Assembly: GCF_004358755.1 (NCBI RefSeq)
Contig: NZ_SMZY01000002.1
Coordinates: forward strand, 186,001-250,000
Length of the DNA: 64,000 nucleotides
Direction: 5' to 3'
Source: Peribacillus frigoritolerans
GTDB lineage: Bacteria; Bacillota; Bacilli; Bacillales; Bacillaceae
In this document: positions 16,950 to 27,533 of the stretch, piece by piece
How the letters are laid out: every line of letters begins with the position of its first letter
Position numbering within the stretch: the stretch's first letter is position 1
Position numbers and translations under genes: made by a program
Notes under the pieces: model-generated
Seen by the model: the letters and a program-made list of their open reading frames with translations, nothing else
Told to the model about the DNA's origin: nothing
Database searches by the model: none

Positions 16950-16977
16950 AAAATCCTGCTCGGAATAAGCAGGATTT
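16950..16977 (-). terminator. Terminator of the opuAA-opuAB operon
   Basis: AAATCCTGCT and AGCAGGATTT pair around a 7-base loop, with a T-run on the minus strand, directly after the opuAB stop. Confidence 0.9.
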
Positions 16978-16981
16978 CTTG

Positions 16982-17824
16982 TTAACCTTCTTTTTTCTTT
17001 GTCCCAAGATGTTGAGTAATGCGGTCTAAAATAATGGCAAGGATGACAATGGCGATACCCGCTTCAAATCCGCGTCCGACCTCAATCCTTGTAACAGCTC
17101 TGTAAACATCCACTCCAAGCCCAGGAGCGCCTACAAGTGATGCAATAACGACCATTGAGAGCGCAAGCATGATGCTTTGATTGATTCCCGCCATAATGGT
17201 TTTAGTGGCAAGCGGAAGTTCAACCTTTATAAGTTTCTGCATGGTAGTCGATCCAAATGCATTGGCTGCTTCAACCAGATCTTCAGGAACCTGGCGAATC
17301 CCAAGGTTTGTCAGTCTGATAGTCGGCGGCATAGCGAAGATAACAGAAGCTATAATCCCTGGAACGACTCCAATGCCAAAGAAAAGAATCGCGGGAATTA
17401 AGTAAACAAATGCAGGCATTGTCTGCATTAGATCCAGGATTGGCGTCATAATTTTTGAAAATGTTTCATTCTGCGAAGCAATAATCCCAATCGGCACTCC
17501 AATGATAATCGAAATAATAACGGAGGTTAAGACAAGTGACAGGGTATCAATCGTCTGTTCCCAATAGCCAAGGTTAACAATAAACAGCAGTCCGACAAAA
17601 GCTAAAACCGGCAATGACCAGCTTCGGCTCACATACCATGCTATGCCTGTTACAATCAAAATCAGCAATAAAGCAGGTATAGCCATTAATCCGTATACAA
17701 TTAGATCGGTAAAGCCTTCAATCCCGTCTGAAAGCCAGCCGAAAAAACCTTCAAACGTTTCATTTAAATAGGTGACAAATCCATCAACCCATCTGCCGAC
17801 TGGAATTTTAGGAATGTTATTCAT
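16982..17824 (-). CDS. opuAB: Glycine betaine/proline ABC transporter permease (OpuAB/ProW-type)
   Basis: A 280-residue membrane protein with about seven helices and the ABC permease signature around EDLVEAANAFGSTTMQKLIK, the cytoplasmic EAA loop that contacts the ATPase. LDLMQTMPAFVYLIPAILFF is characteristic of ProW/OpuAB. Together with OpuAA it imports compatible solutes under osmotic stress. The gene begins 8 bases inside the end of opuAA, so translation is coupled. Confidence 0.9.
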   Translation of the reverse strand: MNNIPKIPVGRWVDGFVTYLNETFEGFFGWLSDGIEGFTDLIVYGLMAIPALLLILIVTGIAWYVSRSWSLPVLAFVGLLFIVNLGYWEQTIDTLSLVLTSVIISIIIGVPIGIIASQNETFSKIMTPILDLMQTMPAFVYLIPAILFFGIGVVPGIIASVIFAMPPTIRLTNLGIRQVPEDLVEAANAFGSTTMQKLIKVELPLATKTIMAGINQSIMLALSMVVIASLVGAPGLGVDVYRAVTRIEVGRGFEAGIAIVILAIILDRITQHLGTKKKEG

Positions 17825-19022
17825 GGATCGTCACCTCTTTTTTTTCTTTTCCCGCAAGAGCCTGAATCACTTTCTCGCGTTTAATAATTCCCTTAATTCT
17901 CATGTTTTCATCTACTACCGGCAATGGATACTTGCTCGATGCCATTTTTTCATATAGATCATCGAGTACGGTATCCATCGTCACAAACGGAATATCTTTT
18001 ACAACATATGTTTCTGTCGGGACATCTTCCTGAATCGCTTTAACGGCGTCATCAGCTGATATAAGTCCCATCAGTGTTTGTTTTTTATCGACCGTATAGA
18101 CACTTGAATATCCCGCATCTCTCATAAGCTTGAGCGCAACACGCGGGCCTCTGTCAAGCAGGATCGTTTCCGCACGGCTCATAATCGAGCCTGCCGTAAT
18201 GACTTTAGATAAATTGACGTCTTCAACAAATCGTTCCACATATTCGTCAGCAGGATTGGTCATGATTTCTTCCGGAGTTCCAATTTGAACAATCGATCCG
18301 TCTTTCATTAGGGCGATGCGGTCTCCAATCCTAAGAGCCTCATCAAGGTCATGAGTTATAAAGATAATCGTTTTCTCCATTTTTTCCTGAAGCTCAAGCA
18401 ATTCATCCTGCATGTCCTTGCGAATAAGAGGATCGAGGGCACTGAATGCCTCATCCATTAAGAGAACATCAGGTGCATTGGCCAAAGCCCGCGCAAGTCC
18501 CACACGCTGCTGCATCCCTCCGCTTAGCTCGCTTGGATAGCTGTCCATATATCCTGTTAACCCTACAAGCTCCAATGATTCTTTGGCAAGCTCGTGTCTT
18601 TCTTTCTTGTCCATTCCCTGTACTTCTAGTCCATATTCCACATTCTCGACGACAGTACGATGAGGAAACAGGGCAAAGCGCTGGAAAACCATGCTCATTT
18701 TTTTTCGGCGCATTTCCCTTAAGGATTCGCCTTTTAGCTTCATAATATCTTCATTATCAATGTAAATATGGCCTGATGTAGGATTAATCAGCTTATTTAA
18801 CAGTCTTACAAGTGTAGACTTCCCGCTTCCTGACAGTCCCATGATGACAAAAATTTCACCTGCATAAACTTCAAAGGTTGCCTGGTTAACTCCTACAGTC
18901 ATCCCTGTTTCCTTTAAAATCTCTGCTTTTGATTTGCCTTTTTTCAGCAAATCTACACCCTTTTGCGGGTTTTTTCCGAATACTTTTGTAATCTCATTCA
19001 CTTTAAGCTTCACTTTTCTCAA
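17817..19022 (-). CDS. opuAA: Glycine betaine/proline ABC transporter ATPase with CBS domains (OpuAA)
   Basis: A 401-residue ATPase with Walker A GLSGSGKST, signature LSGGMQQRVGLARAL, Walker B LLMDEAFSALDP and the switch HDLDEALRIGDR. Two CBS domains follow (about residues 270-395), the osmosensing part of OpuA. The N-terminal stretch with a KSKAEILKETG-type helix is typical of OpuA/ProV ATPases. TTG 19020-19022 after GAGAGGTG is preferred to an upstream GTG. The binding-protein gene is not in this operon but starts divergently 228 bases away. Confidence 0.9.
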   Translation of the reverse strand: MRKVKLKVNEITKVFGKNPQKGVDLLKKGKSKAEILKETGMTVGVNQATFEVYAGEIFVIMGLSGSGKSTLVRLLNKLINPTSGHIYIDNEDIMKLKGESLREMRRKKMSMVFQRFALFPHRTVVENVEYGLEVQGMDKKERHELAKESLELVGLTGYMDSYPSELSGGMQQRVGLARALANAPDVLLMDEAFSALDPLIRKDMQDELLELQEKMEKTIIFITHDLDEALRIGDRIALMKDGSIVQIGTPEEIMTNPADEYVERFVEDVNLSKVITAGSIMSRAETILLDRGPRVALKLMRDAGYSSVYTVDKKQTLMGLISADDAVKAIQEDVPTETYVVKDIPFVTMDTVLDDLYEKMASSKYPLPVVDENMRIKGIIKREKVIQALAGKEKKEVTIHE

Positions 19023-19169
19023 GTACAAAACACCTCTCACTCACGACTTCTATTGTTTCAGTTTTCACATCATAAAAATAAAATATGTAATTTTCCCGCT
19101 CTAATAGGAAGAATATATGATGGACGGCTTCAAAAACGGAACTGTTATCTTTACCCCCTCTAACAGAAA

Positions 19170-19199
19170 TTGAAACAAATTAAATGTTTCCAATACATT
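19170..19199 (+). promoter_or_regulatory. Promoter and overlapping palindrome for opuAC
   Basis: TTGAAA (19170-19175) and TACATT (19194-19199) are 18 bases apart. Within them GAAACA and TGTTTC form an inverted repeat (19172-19190) around AATTAAA, well placed for a repressor. In B. subtilis, MarR-type GbsR/OpcR repress compatible-solute genes; whether such a protein binds here is inference. The palindrome also lies in the control region of the divergent opuAA-opuAB operon. Confidence 0.5.
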
Positions 19200-19249
19200 T
19201 TTATAGGGAATAACATACTTGTTACATAAAACGGCTGGAGGTTTTACTG

Positions 19250-20122
19250 GTGAAAAAAAGCTTTTACGCAATAACAATGGCAATCTTATTTTGTTTTGTT
19301 TTATCTTCATGCACTCCTGGAAATACGGATAAAAAAATTAAGATCGGCATGGTAAACTGGATTGATAACATTTCCACTGCTTATTTGTGGAAGCTGATTC
19401 TTGAGGAAAAAGGATATGACGTTGAAATCATTGAGCTTGAAAAAATCGCACTTTGGACAGGTCTTTCCAGGGGAGATATTGATGTGACCGGACAAGTTTG
19501 GCTCCCGCTTACCGACAAACCGCTCTATGATAAGTTTAAAAAAGACGTTGAAATCGGAGAGCCATGGTTTGAAGGGACACGACTTGGACTTGCAGTGCCC
19601 CAGTATATGAAGGATGTTAACAGCATCGAAGACTTGAACTCTAAAAAAGCTGAATACAATGGTGAAATCATCGGGATCGATCCAGGCTCAAGCTTGATGC
19701 AGCTGACAACAAAAGCGAAGCAGGAGTATGGCCTTGACTATGAGCTTGTTGAATCTTCCGAGGCTGCCATGCTGACAGAATTTAAAAAAGCATACAAAAA
19801 GAAAGAACCAATTGTTGTTACACTGTGGAGCCCTCACTGGGTTTTCGCTGATTACGGCATTAAATACCTGGAAGACCCTAAAAATGTGTACGGTGCTCCT
19901 GATAAAATTCATTCAATGTCAAGAATCGGATTTACGGAAGAACATCCTGAGATTGTGAAATGGATGTCAGATTGGAAAATGAATGATAAACAATTAAATT
20001 CTCTGATTAAATATGTTCAGGAAGAATCCCTGACACAAGAACCTGATGCCTATGAAAAAGGCGCAGAAAAGTGGATAAAGAAGAACAAAGATCTTGTCGA
20101 CAGCTGGATCGAGGAAAAATAA
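19250..20122 (+). CDS. opuAC: Glycine betaine-binding lipoprotein (OpuAC-type)
   Basis: A 290-residue exported lipoprotein. The signal peptide starts MKKSFYAITMAILFCF and ends in lipobox LSSC at Cys21. The solute-binding domain starts KIGMVNWIDNISTAYLWK and contains VTLWSPHWVFADYGIKYLEDPK; its aromatic residues would build the cation cage for betaine. It delivers the ligand to OpuAA-OpuAB. GTG 19250 follows GGAGG with 8 bases spacing. The divergent arrangement, instead of the usual AA-AB-AC order, is notable. Confidence 0.88.
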   Translation: MKKSFYAITMAILFCFVLSSCTPGNTDKKIKIGMVNWIDNISTAYLWKLILEEKGYDVEIIELEKIALWTGLSRGDIDVTGQVWLPLTDKPLYDKFKKDVEIGEPWFEGTRLGLAVPQYMKDVNSIEDLNSKKAEYNGEIIGIDPGSSLMQLTTKAKQEYGLDYELVESSEAAMLTEFKKAYKKKEPIVVTLWSPHWVFADYGIKYLEDPKNVYGAPDKIHSMSRIGFTEEHPEIVKWMSDWKMNDKQLNSLIKYVQEESLTQEPDAYEKGAEKWIKKNKDLVDSWIEEK

Positions 20123-20146
20123 AAAACCGCCGATTGGCGGTTTTTT
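20121..20146 (+). terminator. Terminator after opuAC
   Basis: AAAAAACCGCC and GGCGGTTTTTT form a stem with a 4-base loop. It also lies just beyond the end of convergent ykpA and can act both ways. Confidence 0.9.
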
Positions 20147-20176
20147 GTATGAATGACGAAATGCGCGATTCCGTTT

Positions 20177-21832
<1,656 letters not shown>

Positions 21833-21991
21833 TTATAACACGAACTGGCGAAAAAAAATAATAAATGAAGGTTTGCCGTGAAAATAAACGGGGCATTTAT
21901 GTAAAGTCCATCTAATGTTCACATTCCAAACGTTTTGAACGGTGCATTTTTATGGTAGGATTATGTGTATTACATCCCGGAGGTTATCCCA

Positions 21992-22252
21992 TTGAAATTA
22001 CTTACACTTCTAGAATACTCTCTCTATATTCTATTTACCGGACTGTTCCTTGCTTTTACAGGGTTTCAGACGAGCAATGTCACTTTTTTTATCGGCCTTG
22101 TCGTCATCTATCTCATCGTCCACTATTTCAGCAAAAAAATCTTAACTAAATATGGAAAAATAGATGCGAAGGTATCTTTTGGAAAGTCCATTCTTGGCAT
22201 TATCGGAGCGGTTTTTGTCACGATGCTCGTCTTGACGCTGATATACACATAA
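21992..22252 (+). CDS. Small membrane protein, unknown function
   Basis: An 86-residue protein with three predicted membrane helices, starting MKLLTLLEYSLYILFTGLFL, then FIGLVVIYLIVHYF, then ILGIIGAVFVTMLVLTLIYT at the extreme C-terminus. TTG 21992 has GGAGG 8 bases upstream. It occupies the place of ykoA in B. subtilis (between ykpA and sipT), but I cannot confirm homology. Its TAA stop is also the first three bases of repeat A3, so the insertion edge defines the C-terminus. Confidence 0.65.
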   Translation: MKLLTLLEYSLYILFTGLFLAFTGFQTSNVTFFIGLVVIYLIVHYFSKKILTKYGKIDAKVSFGKSILGIIGAVFVTMLVLTLIYT

Positions 22253-22382
22253 GAAAAGCGCAGGCATGACAGCCAACAGAAAAGTCGCTTTTTGCCAATA
22301 CTTTCGGAGCCGTTCTGGCCGAGGAGCCTGAGCGATTCCGCTCGCCACCGAAGCGCAAAATTTTATCCTTTCTTATCTCTTA
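22250..22382 (-). repeat. Dispersed repeat family A, copy 3
   Basis: A 133-bp copy in minus orientation. Its 3' edge, TAAGAAAAGCG on the plus strand, supplies the stop codon of the small membrane gene. The left GGATCC is altered to GGAGCC, the right copy is lost, and GGCAAAAAGCG is kept. The other edge (AAGAGATAAGAAAGGATAAA on the minus strand) adjoins the terminator of the DUF1499 gene. Confidence 0.9.
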
Positions 22383-22414
22383 AAAACAGACATCCTCATC
22401 GGATGTCTGTTTTT
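22383..22414 (-). terminator. Terminator overlapping the DUF1499 stop codon
   Basis: AAAACAGACATCC pairs with GGATGTCTGTTTT, with a T-run on either strand. The TGA stop of the DUF1499 gene lies in the loop region. Confidence 0.88.
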
Positions 22415-22791
22415 TCGATTCTGCGCGTTTCTCTGCCGAATCGATCTCTTATTTCCTCCATACGTTTTCGATTGACGCCAAAATCGTAATAGCCGATCCG
22501 TGATGCTGACCTGAAATGAATCTTCTTTTCTCTCGCTTCGAGGAAAAACTCCACATCATCCTTAAATTTCAAGACTTTCGATCTAAACACAGCATGCAGG
22601 CGATTATTGCTTTGCTCAGCAATTTCCGCATGCTCCATTGAGTGAAGAGCATTTCTTAGATGATTCATTGCTGCGCTTGCATCACATTTAAAAGAAATCG
22701 GTTCCATTTGGTGGTAGCTAGAAGTATTTACTGTTGATACACAATTTTTTTTCGACTTAGAGCAAGCTTTTATATTCATAGTATCCTTCAT
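22396..22791 (-). CDS. DUF1499-family protein
   Basis: A 131-residue protein with the DUF1499 pattern: KNCVSTVN near the N-terminus, FRSKVLKFKDDVEFFLEA in the middle, and FRSASRIGYYDFGVNRKRMEEIR near the end. Function is unknown; no signal peptide is visible in this copy. ATG 22789-22791 is chosen because GGCGGGA precedes it; the frame is open 11 codons further. It lies close to the DUF4349 lipoprotein gene on the same strand. Confidence 0.75.
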   Translation of the reverse strand: MKDTMNIKACSKSKKNCVSTVNTSSYHQMEPISFKCDASAAMNHLRNALHSMEHAEIAEQSNNRLHAVFRSKVLKFKDDVEFFLEAREKKIHFRSASRIGYYDFGVNRKRMEEIRDRFGRETRRIEKTDIR

Positions 22792-22848
22792 ATTTGCATC
22801 CCGCCTTTTTCTTCTTTTTCCCAATCATGGAAAAAAGAAAACCGGAGA

Positions 22849-23787
22849 TTATTCTCCCATATCAGTTGGAGGCGCTGAATTGCCTTTATTCATGTATTTT
22901 TTAATTCCAAGCCACAGCGCAAAACAGATTAAAAATAAAACGAGCAGAACAGGAAGATTTCCAGCTGTAAAGACAATTAGAGCAGAACCGGCTGCAAGCA
23001 GGGAGTTCAAGCTTTCCATGAACTGTTTTTTCGTTTTATCCCATGTATTCAAATCTTTATTTTCAAGTCCCGGCACAGTAACCTTATCCTCTGAGATCTG
23101 CATCGTAATCGTTGCGAAAGAAGTTTGGTTTTTTAAGTAATTGATTCTGCCAGTAATCTGTTCCATTTCCTCTTGAACGGCACTTAAATCGGAGGATATT
23201 TTCAGCAGATCCTCTGTTTTTTGAGCATCTTTCATAAAGCTTAGAAGACGTTCCTCTACGGCATTTTTCGCTTTAAGCCTTGATTCTAAGTCTACGTATT
23301 CCTCTGTTACATCCTGGCCTGTGACTGTCTGCTGATTCACTTTTACGCTTCCCTTTTCAACCGTTTTTAAGAAGCTCTGAAATTTATCCTGCGGCACCTT
23401 GACTGTCAGGGATCCTTCTTTCGGCATATCATCGTCGTTTGTATAGGTGTTTGATTCAATGACATATCCCCCTAATGAGGCAATGGTACTTTGAAAAGAA
23501 GAAACAGCTTCATTAAAGTTTTTCACTCTAATAGACAGATCAGCCGTATAAATGACTTTTCGGTTCTCAGGTGCAGAAGGGACAGCTTTGTTTTCAGGTG
23601 AAGATATTTCTGCTTTGTCAGCCTGCCCGCCTTCTGAATTCATGGTCATATCAGAGTCTGCCATCTCTTTTGCAGATTCCCCTCCTGAGCTTTCCGCACT
23701 TTTATCTGATCCGCTTTCTGAACTGCTGCACGCTGCACTAAATAATGCGAGAAATAGGATAACGATGATCGTTCCCATCTTTTTCAT
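22849..23787 (-). CDS. DUF4349-domain lipoprotein with C-terminal membrane anchor
   Basis: About 312 residues. Signal peptide with lipobox SAAC; then a Ser/Glu/Ala-rich linker (to about residue 75); a folded domain beginning KVIYTADLSIRVKNF and containing GGYVIESNTYT and TGQDVTEEYVDLESRL, typical of DUF4349; a coiled-coil stretch around SSDLSAVQEEMEQITGRINY; and a membrane helix GNLPVLLVLFLICFALWLGI before a basic tail. It is probably an envelope protein; its role is unknown. Several starts lie close together (GTG 23796, TTG, ATG 23787); the ATG is best spaced from GGGGAG. Confidence 0.8.
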   Translation of the reverse strand: MKKMGTIIVILFLALFSAACSSSESGSDKSAESSGGESAKEMADSDMTMNSEGGQADKAEISSPENKAVPSAPENRKVIYTADLSIRVKNFNEAVSSFQSTIASLGGYVIESNTYTNDDDMPKEGSLTVKVPQDKFQSFLKTVEKGSVKVNQQTVTGQDVTEEYVDLESRLKAKNAVEERLLSFMKDAQKTEDLLKISSDLSAVQEEMEQITGRINYLKNQTSFATITMQISEDKVTVPGLENKDLNTWDKTKKQFMESLNSLLAAGSALIVFTAGNLPVLLVLFLICFALWLGIKKYMNKGNSAPPTDMGE

Positions 23788-23856
23788 TTTCAACACACTC
23801 CCCTTTTATATAATCGATTAGACGAGCGTGTTTTCCATTCCGTTACATCTTTAGCA

Positions 23857-24402
23857 TTATTTTGTTTTTCTTATTTTTTCAAATGGAAAGAATACAAATT
23901 CTGCCTTTCCGGCTATGCGGTCCTTTGAAATGAATCCAAGACCATTCCTCGAATCCATGCTGTCTGTCCGGTTATCTCCCATGACAAAAACGTCATGTTT
24001 CGGAACAATGAGAAGTTCAAAATCATCCATCAGAAACATCCCATGTTTTTCCGCCTTCTTTTCATTTGAAAGCAAATACGGCTCCTCAAGCTGCTTTCCA
24101 TTTATTTTCAGCTTATGACCTTTAACCTCCACTGTATCGCCAGGAAGCCCAATGACTCTTTTCACATAATGAACACCCTTTTCATCACCTTCTATGATGA
24201 CGATATCTCCCCGCTTCACTTCACCGATCATAGATTTGTTCACAAACAGGCGATCACCGTCATGGAGAGTTGGATCCATCGATGATCCTTCAACTAAATA
24301 TGGTTCAAATAGAAATAGACGGATGATCAAAGCCAGTCCCACTGCAAGCAAAACCGCCTTGCCCCATTCCAGTAATGAGTGTGACTTCCGTTTTTTTGAC
24401 AT
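23857..24402 (-). CDS. sipT: Type I signal peptidase (SipT-like)
   Basis: A 181-residue membrane protease that removes signal peptides from exported proteins. One N-terminal helix (about residues 13-32) is followed by box B with catalytic Ser41 in EGSSMDPTL, Lys81 in YVKRVIGLPGD completing the Ser-Lys dyad, and box E with MGDNRTDSMDSR. Its place between the ykn genes and ykpA matches B. subtilis sipT. Confidence 0.92.
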   Translation of the reverse strand: MSKKRKSHSLLEWGKAVLLAVGLALIIRLFLFEPYLVEGSSMDPTLHDGDRLFVNKSMIGEVKRGDIVIIEGDEKGVHYVKRVIGLPGDTVEVKGHKLKINGKQLEEPYLLSNEKKAEKHGMFLMDDFELLIVPKHDVFVMGDNRTDSMDSRNGLGFISKDRIAGKAEFVFFPFEKIRKTK

Positions 24403-24608
24403 ATCAGATCCCTCGTTTGCCGGAAATTTTTCTCCTTAAATAGTTAACCGCAGACGATTCAAAACCCTTTTTCCACAAGCAAAAAAGAAAACAGTACACA
24501 CCTATCCGTTTTTTCAATTTATTGCAGCTTAGAAGAAATTATGATCAAGAAATACCCCCTGTCCGAATACACTTAATGGACAAGGAATCGAAAGGCAGAT
24601 GAATCTGG

Positions 24609-25247
24609 ATGGAAAGCTTATTCTTTATCGTGAAACCGATTGTGCTTGGTATAAGTCTGGCTGCACCAATAGGTCCGATTAAATTGGAGATGATCAAGAG
24701 AGGCATCATGGGAGGTTTTTGGCCTGCGATGCTAGTAGGAATCGGAGCCATCACAGTCGATATGATCTTAATGTTCGGCATCTTTCTAGGGCTTGTGACA
24801 TTTCTTGAAAGCACGGTGTTTTCTGCAATCTTAAGCGCTGTCGGAAGCTATCTTTTAGCGAAGCTCGGCATTAACAGTATTCTCCGCTCGCTGTCTGCAG
24901 AAAAAATGTTAAAGTCAGATGATGAAAAAAAGATCGGTGCGGGATCCTATTGGACTGGCTTTTTCATTGCTCTCGGCAACCCGTTTATTTTTATTTTCTG
25001 GCTCGGGGTTTATGGCTCTGCGCTGACAAGCCTCGGCCCGCATCATACATTTCTCTATTTGCTGATCTACAGTTTGCTGATCATAGCGGGTGTTACTCTA
25101 TGGAATTTAAATATCGCACTGACGGTTCATTTTATCCGGGATTATATTAAAGATAGAATGCTAAAAGCCATTACCTTCGCTGCAGGTGTTATCTTACTTG
25201 GTTTCAGTATAAAATTATTCATTCAAATGGTTGGATTTATTACGTGA
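24609..25247 (+). CDS. LysE-family amino-acid exporter
   Basis: A 212-residue protein with about six membrane helices. The N-terminal motif LGISLAAPIGPIKLEMIKRGI is the conserved GPxxL region of LysE/RhtB exporters, and FFIALGNPFIFIFWLGV is the second conserved patch. These proteins export amino acids or similar small molecules. The ribosome site before ATG 24609 is poor. Its last 33 bases overlap the 3' end of the AGCS symporter gene on the other strand. Confidence 0.82.
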   Translation: MESLFFIVKPIVLGISLAAPIGPIKLEMIKRGIMGGFWPAMLVGIGAITVDMILMFGIFLGLVTFLESTVFSAILSAVGSYLLAKLGINSILRSLSAEKMLKSDDEKKIGAGSYWTGFFIALGNPFIFIFWLGVYGSALTSLGPHHTFLYLLIYSLLIIAGVTLWNLNIALTVHFIRDYIKDRMLKAITFAAGVILLGFSIKLFIQMVGFIT

Positions 25248-26624
25248 ATGTTCGAGCAGGGCTTTTTTGACAGCCGGACTCAGTTTTATGACAGCTAGAA
25301 TATTCGGTATGACAATCAAAATAAGGAAGAAATCAAGCAGTGTCCAGACAAGCTTTACGCTGCATACAGCCCCGGCAAGAATCGCGGATAAATAAAAGAG
25401 GCGAACTGCAGGCATTTTTGTTTTTGGTCTAAGGAACTCCATTTGTTTTTCCCCGTAATAGATCATGATCATAATTGTCGAAAGAACAAATAAGGTAAGG
25501 AAAAAAGAAAGCATGTGCGCCGCTGCCCTTTCAGGAATAAGAGTTGCAAAGGCATAAGCGACCAGCGATGATACCTCCTGCTCACTGTGCTCTTTCCAAA
25601 CCCCGGAACAGAGCACGGTCAGTCCAGTAAGGGTACAAATGACAAGAGTATCCACGATGACCGCAAGCATTCCCCAATAGGCTTGTGTGAGCGGTTTTTT
25701 TACATCTGTGGCAGAGTGAGCGATAGCTGATGTACCAAGTCCAGCTTCACTTGAATAAAGTCCTCTTGATAAACCCCATCTAAGAGTACCTGCAATGGCA
25801 GCACCAGGGAAAAGTCCCAGTGCCGCAGACGGAGTAAACGCATGGACAAAAATTTCTTTAAATATAGCCCGCAGCTCAGCTGTATGACTTAAAATGACCC
25901 AAAAAGTTGCTGCTATGTAAAGTCCGGCCATTAAAGGAACGAAAACACTCATGACCCGGCTGATACGTTTCATTCCGCCGAAGACTACGAGAGCCGTTAC
26001 AATCATTAATGCCACCCCGGTTATTAATTTCGGCATCCCTGCTGAATGCCCCAAGGAAACGGAAACTGCATTTGACTGCACCATAATACTTACAAATAAT
26101 TGAAGAAATAAAATCAGGGCATAGCAAAAAGCAAGCTTCTTCCACTTCAGCCCATTTCTCATATAATAAGCCGGTCCGCCCACCCATTCACCTGATTGGT
26201 TTTTCTCTTTATACATTTGTCCGAGCATGATTTCAGTGATCATCGTTGCCATCCCGATCAATGCCACAATCCACATCCAAAAAAGCACTCCCGGACCTCC
26301 AAAATAAATGGCCAGAGGAATTCCGATAATATTATTTGCACCGATTGTACCGCCGAGTGCAGAAGAAAATGCTGCAAAAGGTGTAATTTGCCCGACCGTT
26401 TTGTTTTTGGTGAAAACAGATCCGATGGTTTCTTTAAGCATCTCACGAAAGATCCGGAATTGAATAAACCTTAAACGAATGGTTAAAAAAAGGCCTCCGC
26501 CAAGCAAAACAATGATCATAGGATAGCCCCAAAGCCATTCACACACTCTAGTAAACAAAGCAACCACACTCTTCTCTTTGAACTTAACACTTTGAGTAGT
26601 TTGTGCTTCTATAAGACATTCCAT
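25215..26624 (-). CDS. Sodium:alanine/glycine symporter (AGCS family)
   Basis: A transporter of up to 469 residues with about 11 helices. Family motifs include FSSALGGTIGANNIIGIPLAIYF, GGPAYYMRNGLKWK and RGLYSSEAGLGTSAIAHSA, the sodium- and substrate-binding region. It imports alanine or glycine with sodium. ATG 26624 lies right after a terminator and has no ribosome site. Family alignment suggests the true start is 15-25 codons downstream, near the GTG or TTG in SVVALFTRV. The stop overlaps lysE by 33 bases tail to tail. Confidence 0.85.
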   Translation of the reverse strand: MECLIEAQTTQSVKFKEKSVVALFTRVCEWLWGYPMIIVLLGGGLFLTIRLRFIQFRIFREMLKETIGSVFTKNKTVGQITPFAAFSSALGGTIGANNIIGIPLAIYFGGPGVLFWMWIVALIGMATMITEIMLGQMYKEKNQSGEWVGGPAYYMRNGLKWKKLAFCYALILFLQLFVSIMVQSNAVSVSLGHSAGMPKLITGVALMIVTALVVFGGMKRISRVMSVFVPLMAGLYIAATFWVILSHTAELRAIFKEIFVHAFTPSAALGLFPGAAIAGTLRWGLSRGLYSSEAGLGTSAIAHSATDVKKPLTQAYWGMLAVIVDTLVICTLTGLTVLCSGVWKEHSEQEVSSLVAYAFATLIPERAAAHMLSFFLTLFVLSTIMIMIYYGEKQMEFLRPKTKMPAVRLFYLSAILAGAVCSVKLVWTLLDFFLILIVIPNILAVIKLSPAVKKALLEHSRNKSNHLNE

Positions 26625-26640
26625 GTTAATGCATTAAAAA

Positions 26641-26670
26641 AAGAGGATTCATCTAAACGACGATCCTCTT
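26641..26670 (-). terminator. Terminator between the DUF218 gene and the symporter gene
   Basis: AAGAGGAT pairs with ATCCTCTT across a 14-base loop and is flanked by runs of A and T on both sides. It ends the DUF218 transcript and lies immediately before the symporter gene. Confidence 0.85.
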
Positions 26671-26680
26671 TTTTCTCTAA

Positions 26681-27280
26681 TTATTCAAATAGTGCCGTTA
26701 CCAGATATCCAGCATAAAAAAGCACTTCTTTTGTATATACAGGCAATTTCGTTTCCAACGTTTGATACGCTGAAGTCGCAGTAGGTGAAGAATAAGCATT
26801 CATCCCAAGCTGTTTTGCAAGAAGGAAAGACCTCTTCATATGATAAGGATCGCTTACGATCGTGTATGAATTCAATCCTGCTTTTTTCCCTGCTTCATAT
26901 GCGTTCTTCAGATTATCTTCTGTCAGTCTTGAGCTTGTCTCAAGTAAAATATCTGATTCTTTCACACCGTGCTTGACCGCGTAGTTTTTACCGACAACCG
27001 CTTCAGGCAAATCCGTTTTGATCGCTTTGCCTCCTGTAAAGATAATCTTATCAACGTCGTCCTTTTTATATAGCTTGATTGCATGGTTGATCCGTTCTTT
27101 AAAGACGGGTGAAGGATTCTCTCCCCATGCAGCAGCTCCGAGCACTATGGCTGCATCGGTCTTCACGGTTTCCTGCTTATTGCCGAAATGCCAGATGCTG
27201 ACCGAAGAATAGACCATCAGCAAAAGAACGGCAAGCATGACCGTTTTAAAAAGAAATGCGGCAATTTTTCCAAGTTTCAT
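26681..27280 (-). CDS. DUF218/YdcF-SanA-like membrane protein
   Basis: About 200 residues: one N-terminal helix (FLFKTVMLAVLLLMVYSSVSIW), then a soluble DUF218 domain with AAIVLGAAAWGENPSPVFKERINHA, IIFTGGKA, ETSSRLTEDNLKNA and VSDPYHMKRSF. Members such as SanA and YdcF are tied to envelope barrier function, but the chemistry is unresolved. The frame is open 24 codons upstream; ATG 27280 gives the typical basic start MKLGKIAAFL. Confidence 0.78.
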   Translation of the reverse strand: MKLGKIAAFLFKTVMLAVLLLMVYSSVSIWHFGNKQETVKTDAAIVLGAAAWGENPSPVFKERINHAIKLYKKDDVDKIIFTGGKAIKTDLPEAVVGKNYAVKHGVKESDILLETSSRLTEDNLKNAYEAGKKAGLNSYTIVSDPYHMKRSFLLAKQLGMNAYSSPTATSAYQTLETKLPVYTKEVLFYAGYLVTALFE

Positions 27281-27498
27281 TGTAATCATTCCAATCTCAT
27301 CTGCACATAAAATACCTATACCCTTTTTACCATCATCACCAGCATGGGGCAAGAGTTTTTTTATGAGAAATGAGGAATCGGCTGTTCTGACAGCTTCTAT
27401 GATCCTATATCTAATTACATCCGATTACAGCCTAAGCAGTCCTGTTTCATGCGAAGAGACTTCACAGTGGAATTTGAATATTAATGTGAGCAGTCTAA

Positions 27499-27526
27499 AT
27501 AAGCTCATCTAAATAGATGAGCTTAC
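27499..27526 (-). terminator. Terminator of the yknWXYZ operon
   Basis: AATAAGCTCATCTA and TAGATGAGCTTA form a nearly perfect stem just past the yknZ stop; the T-rich tail is short. Confidence 0.75.
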
Positions 27527-27533
27527 CTTATCC

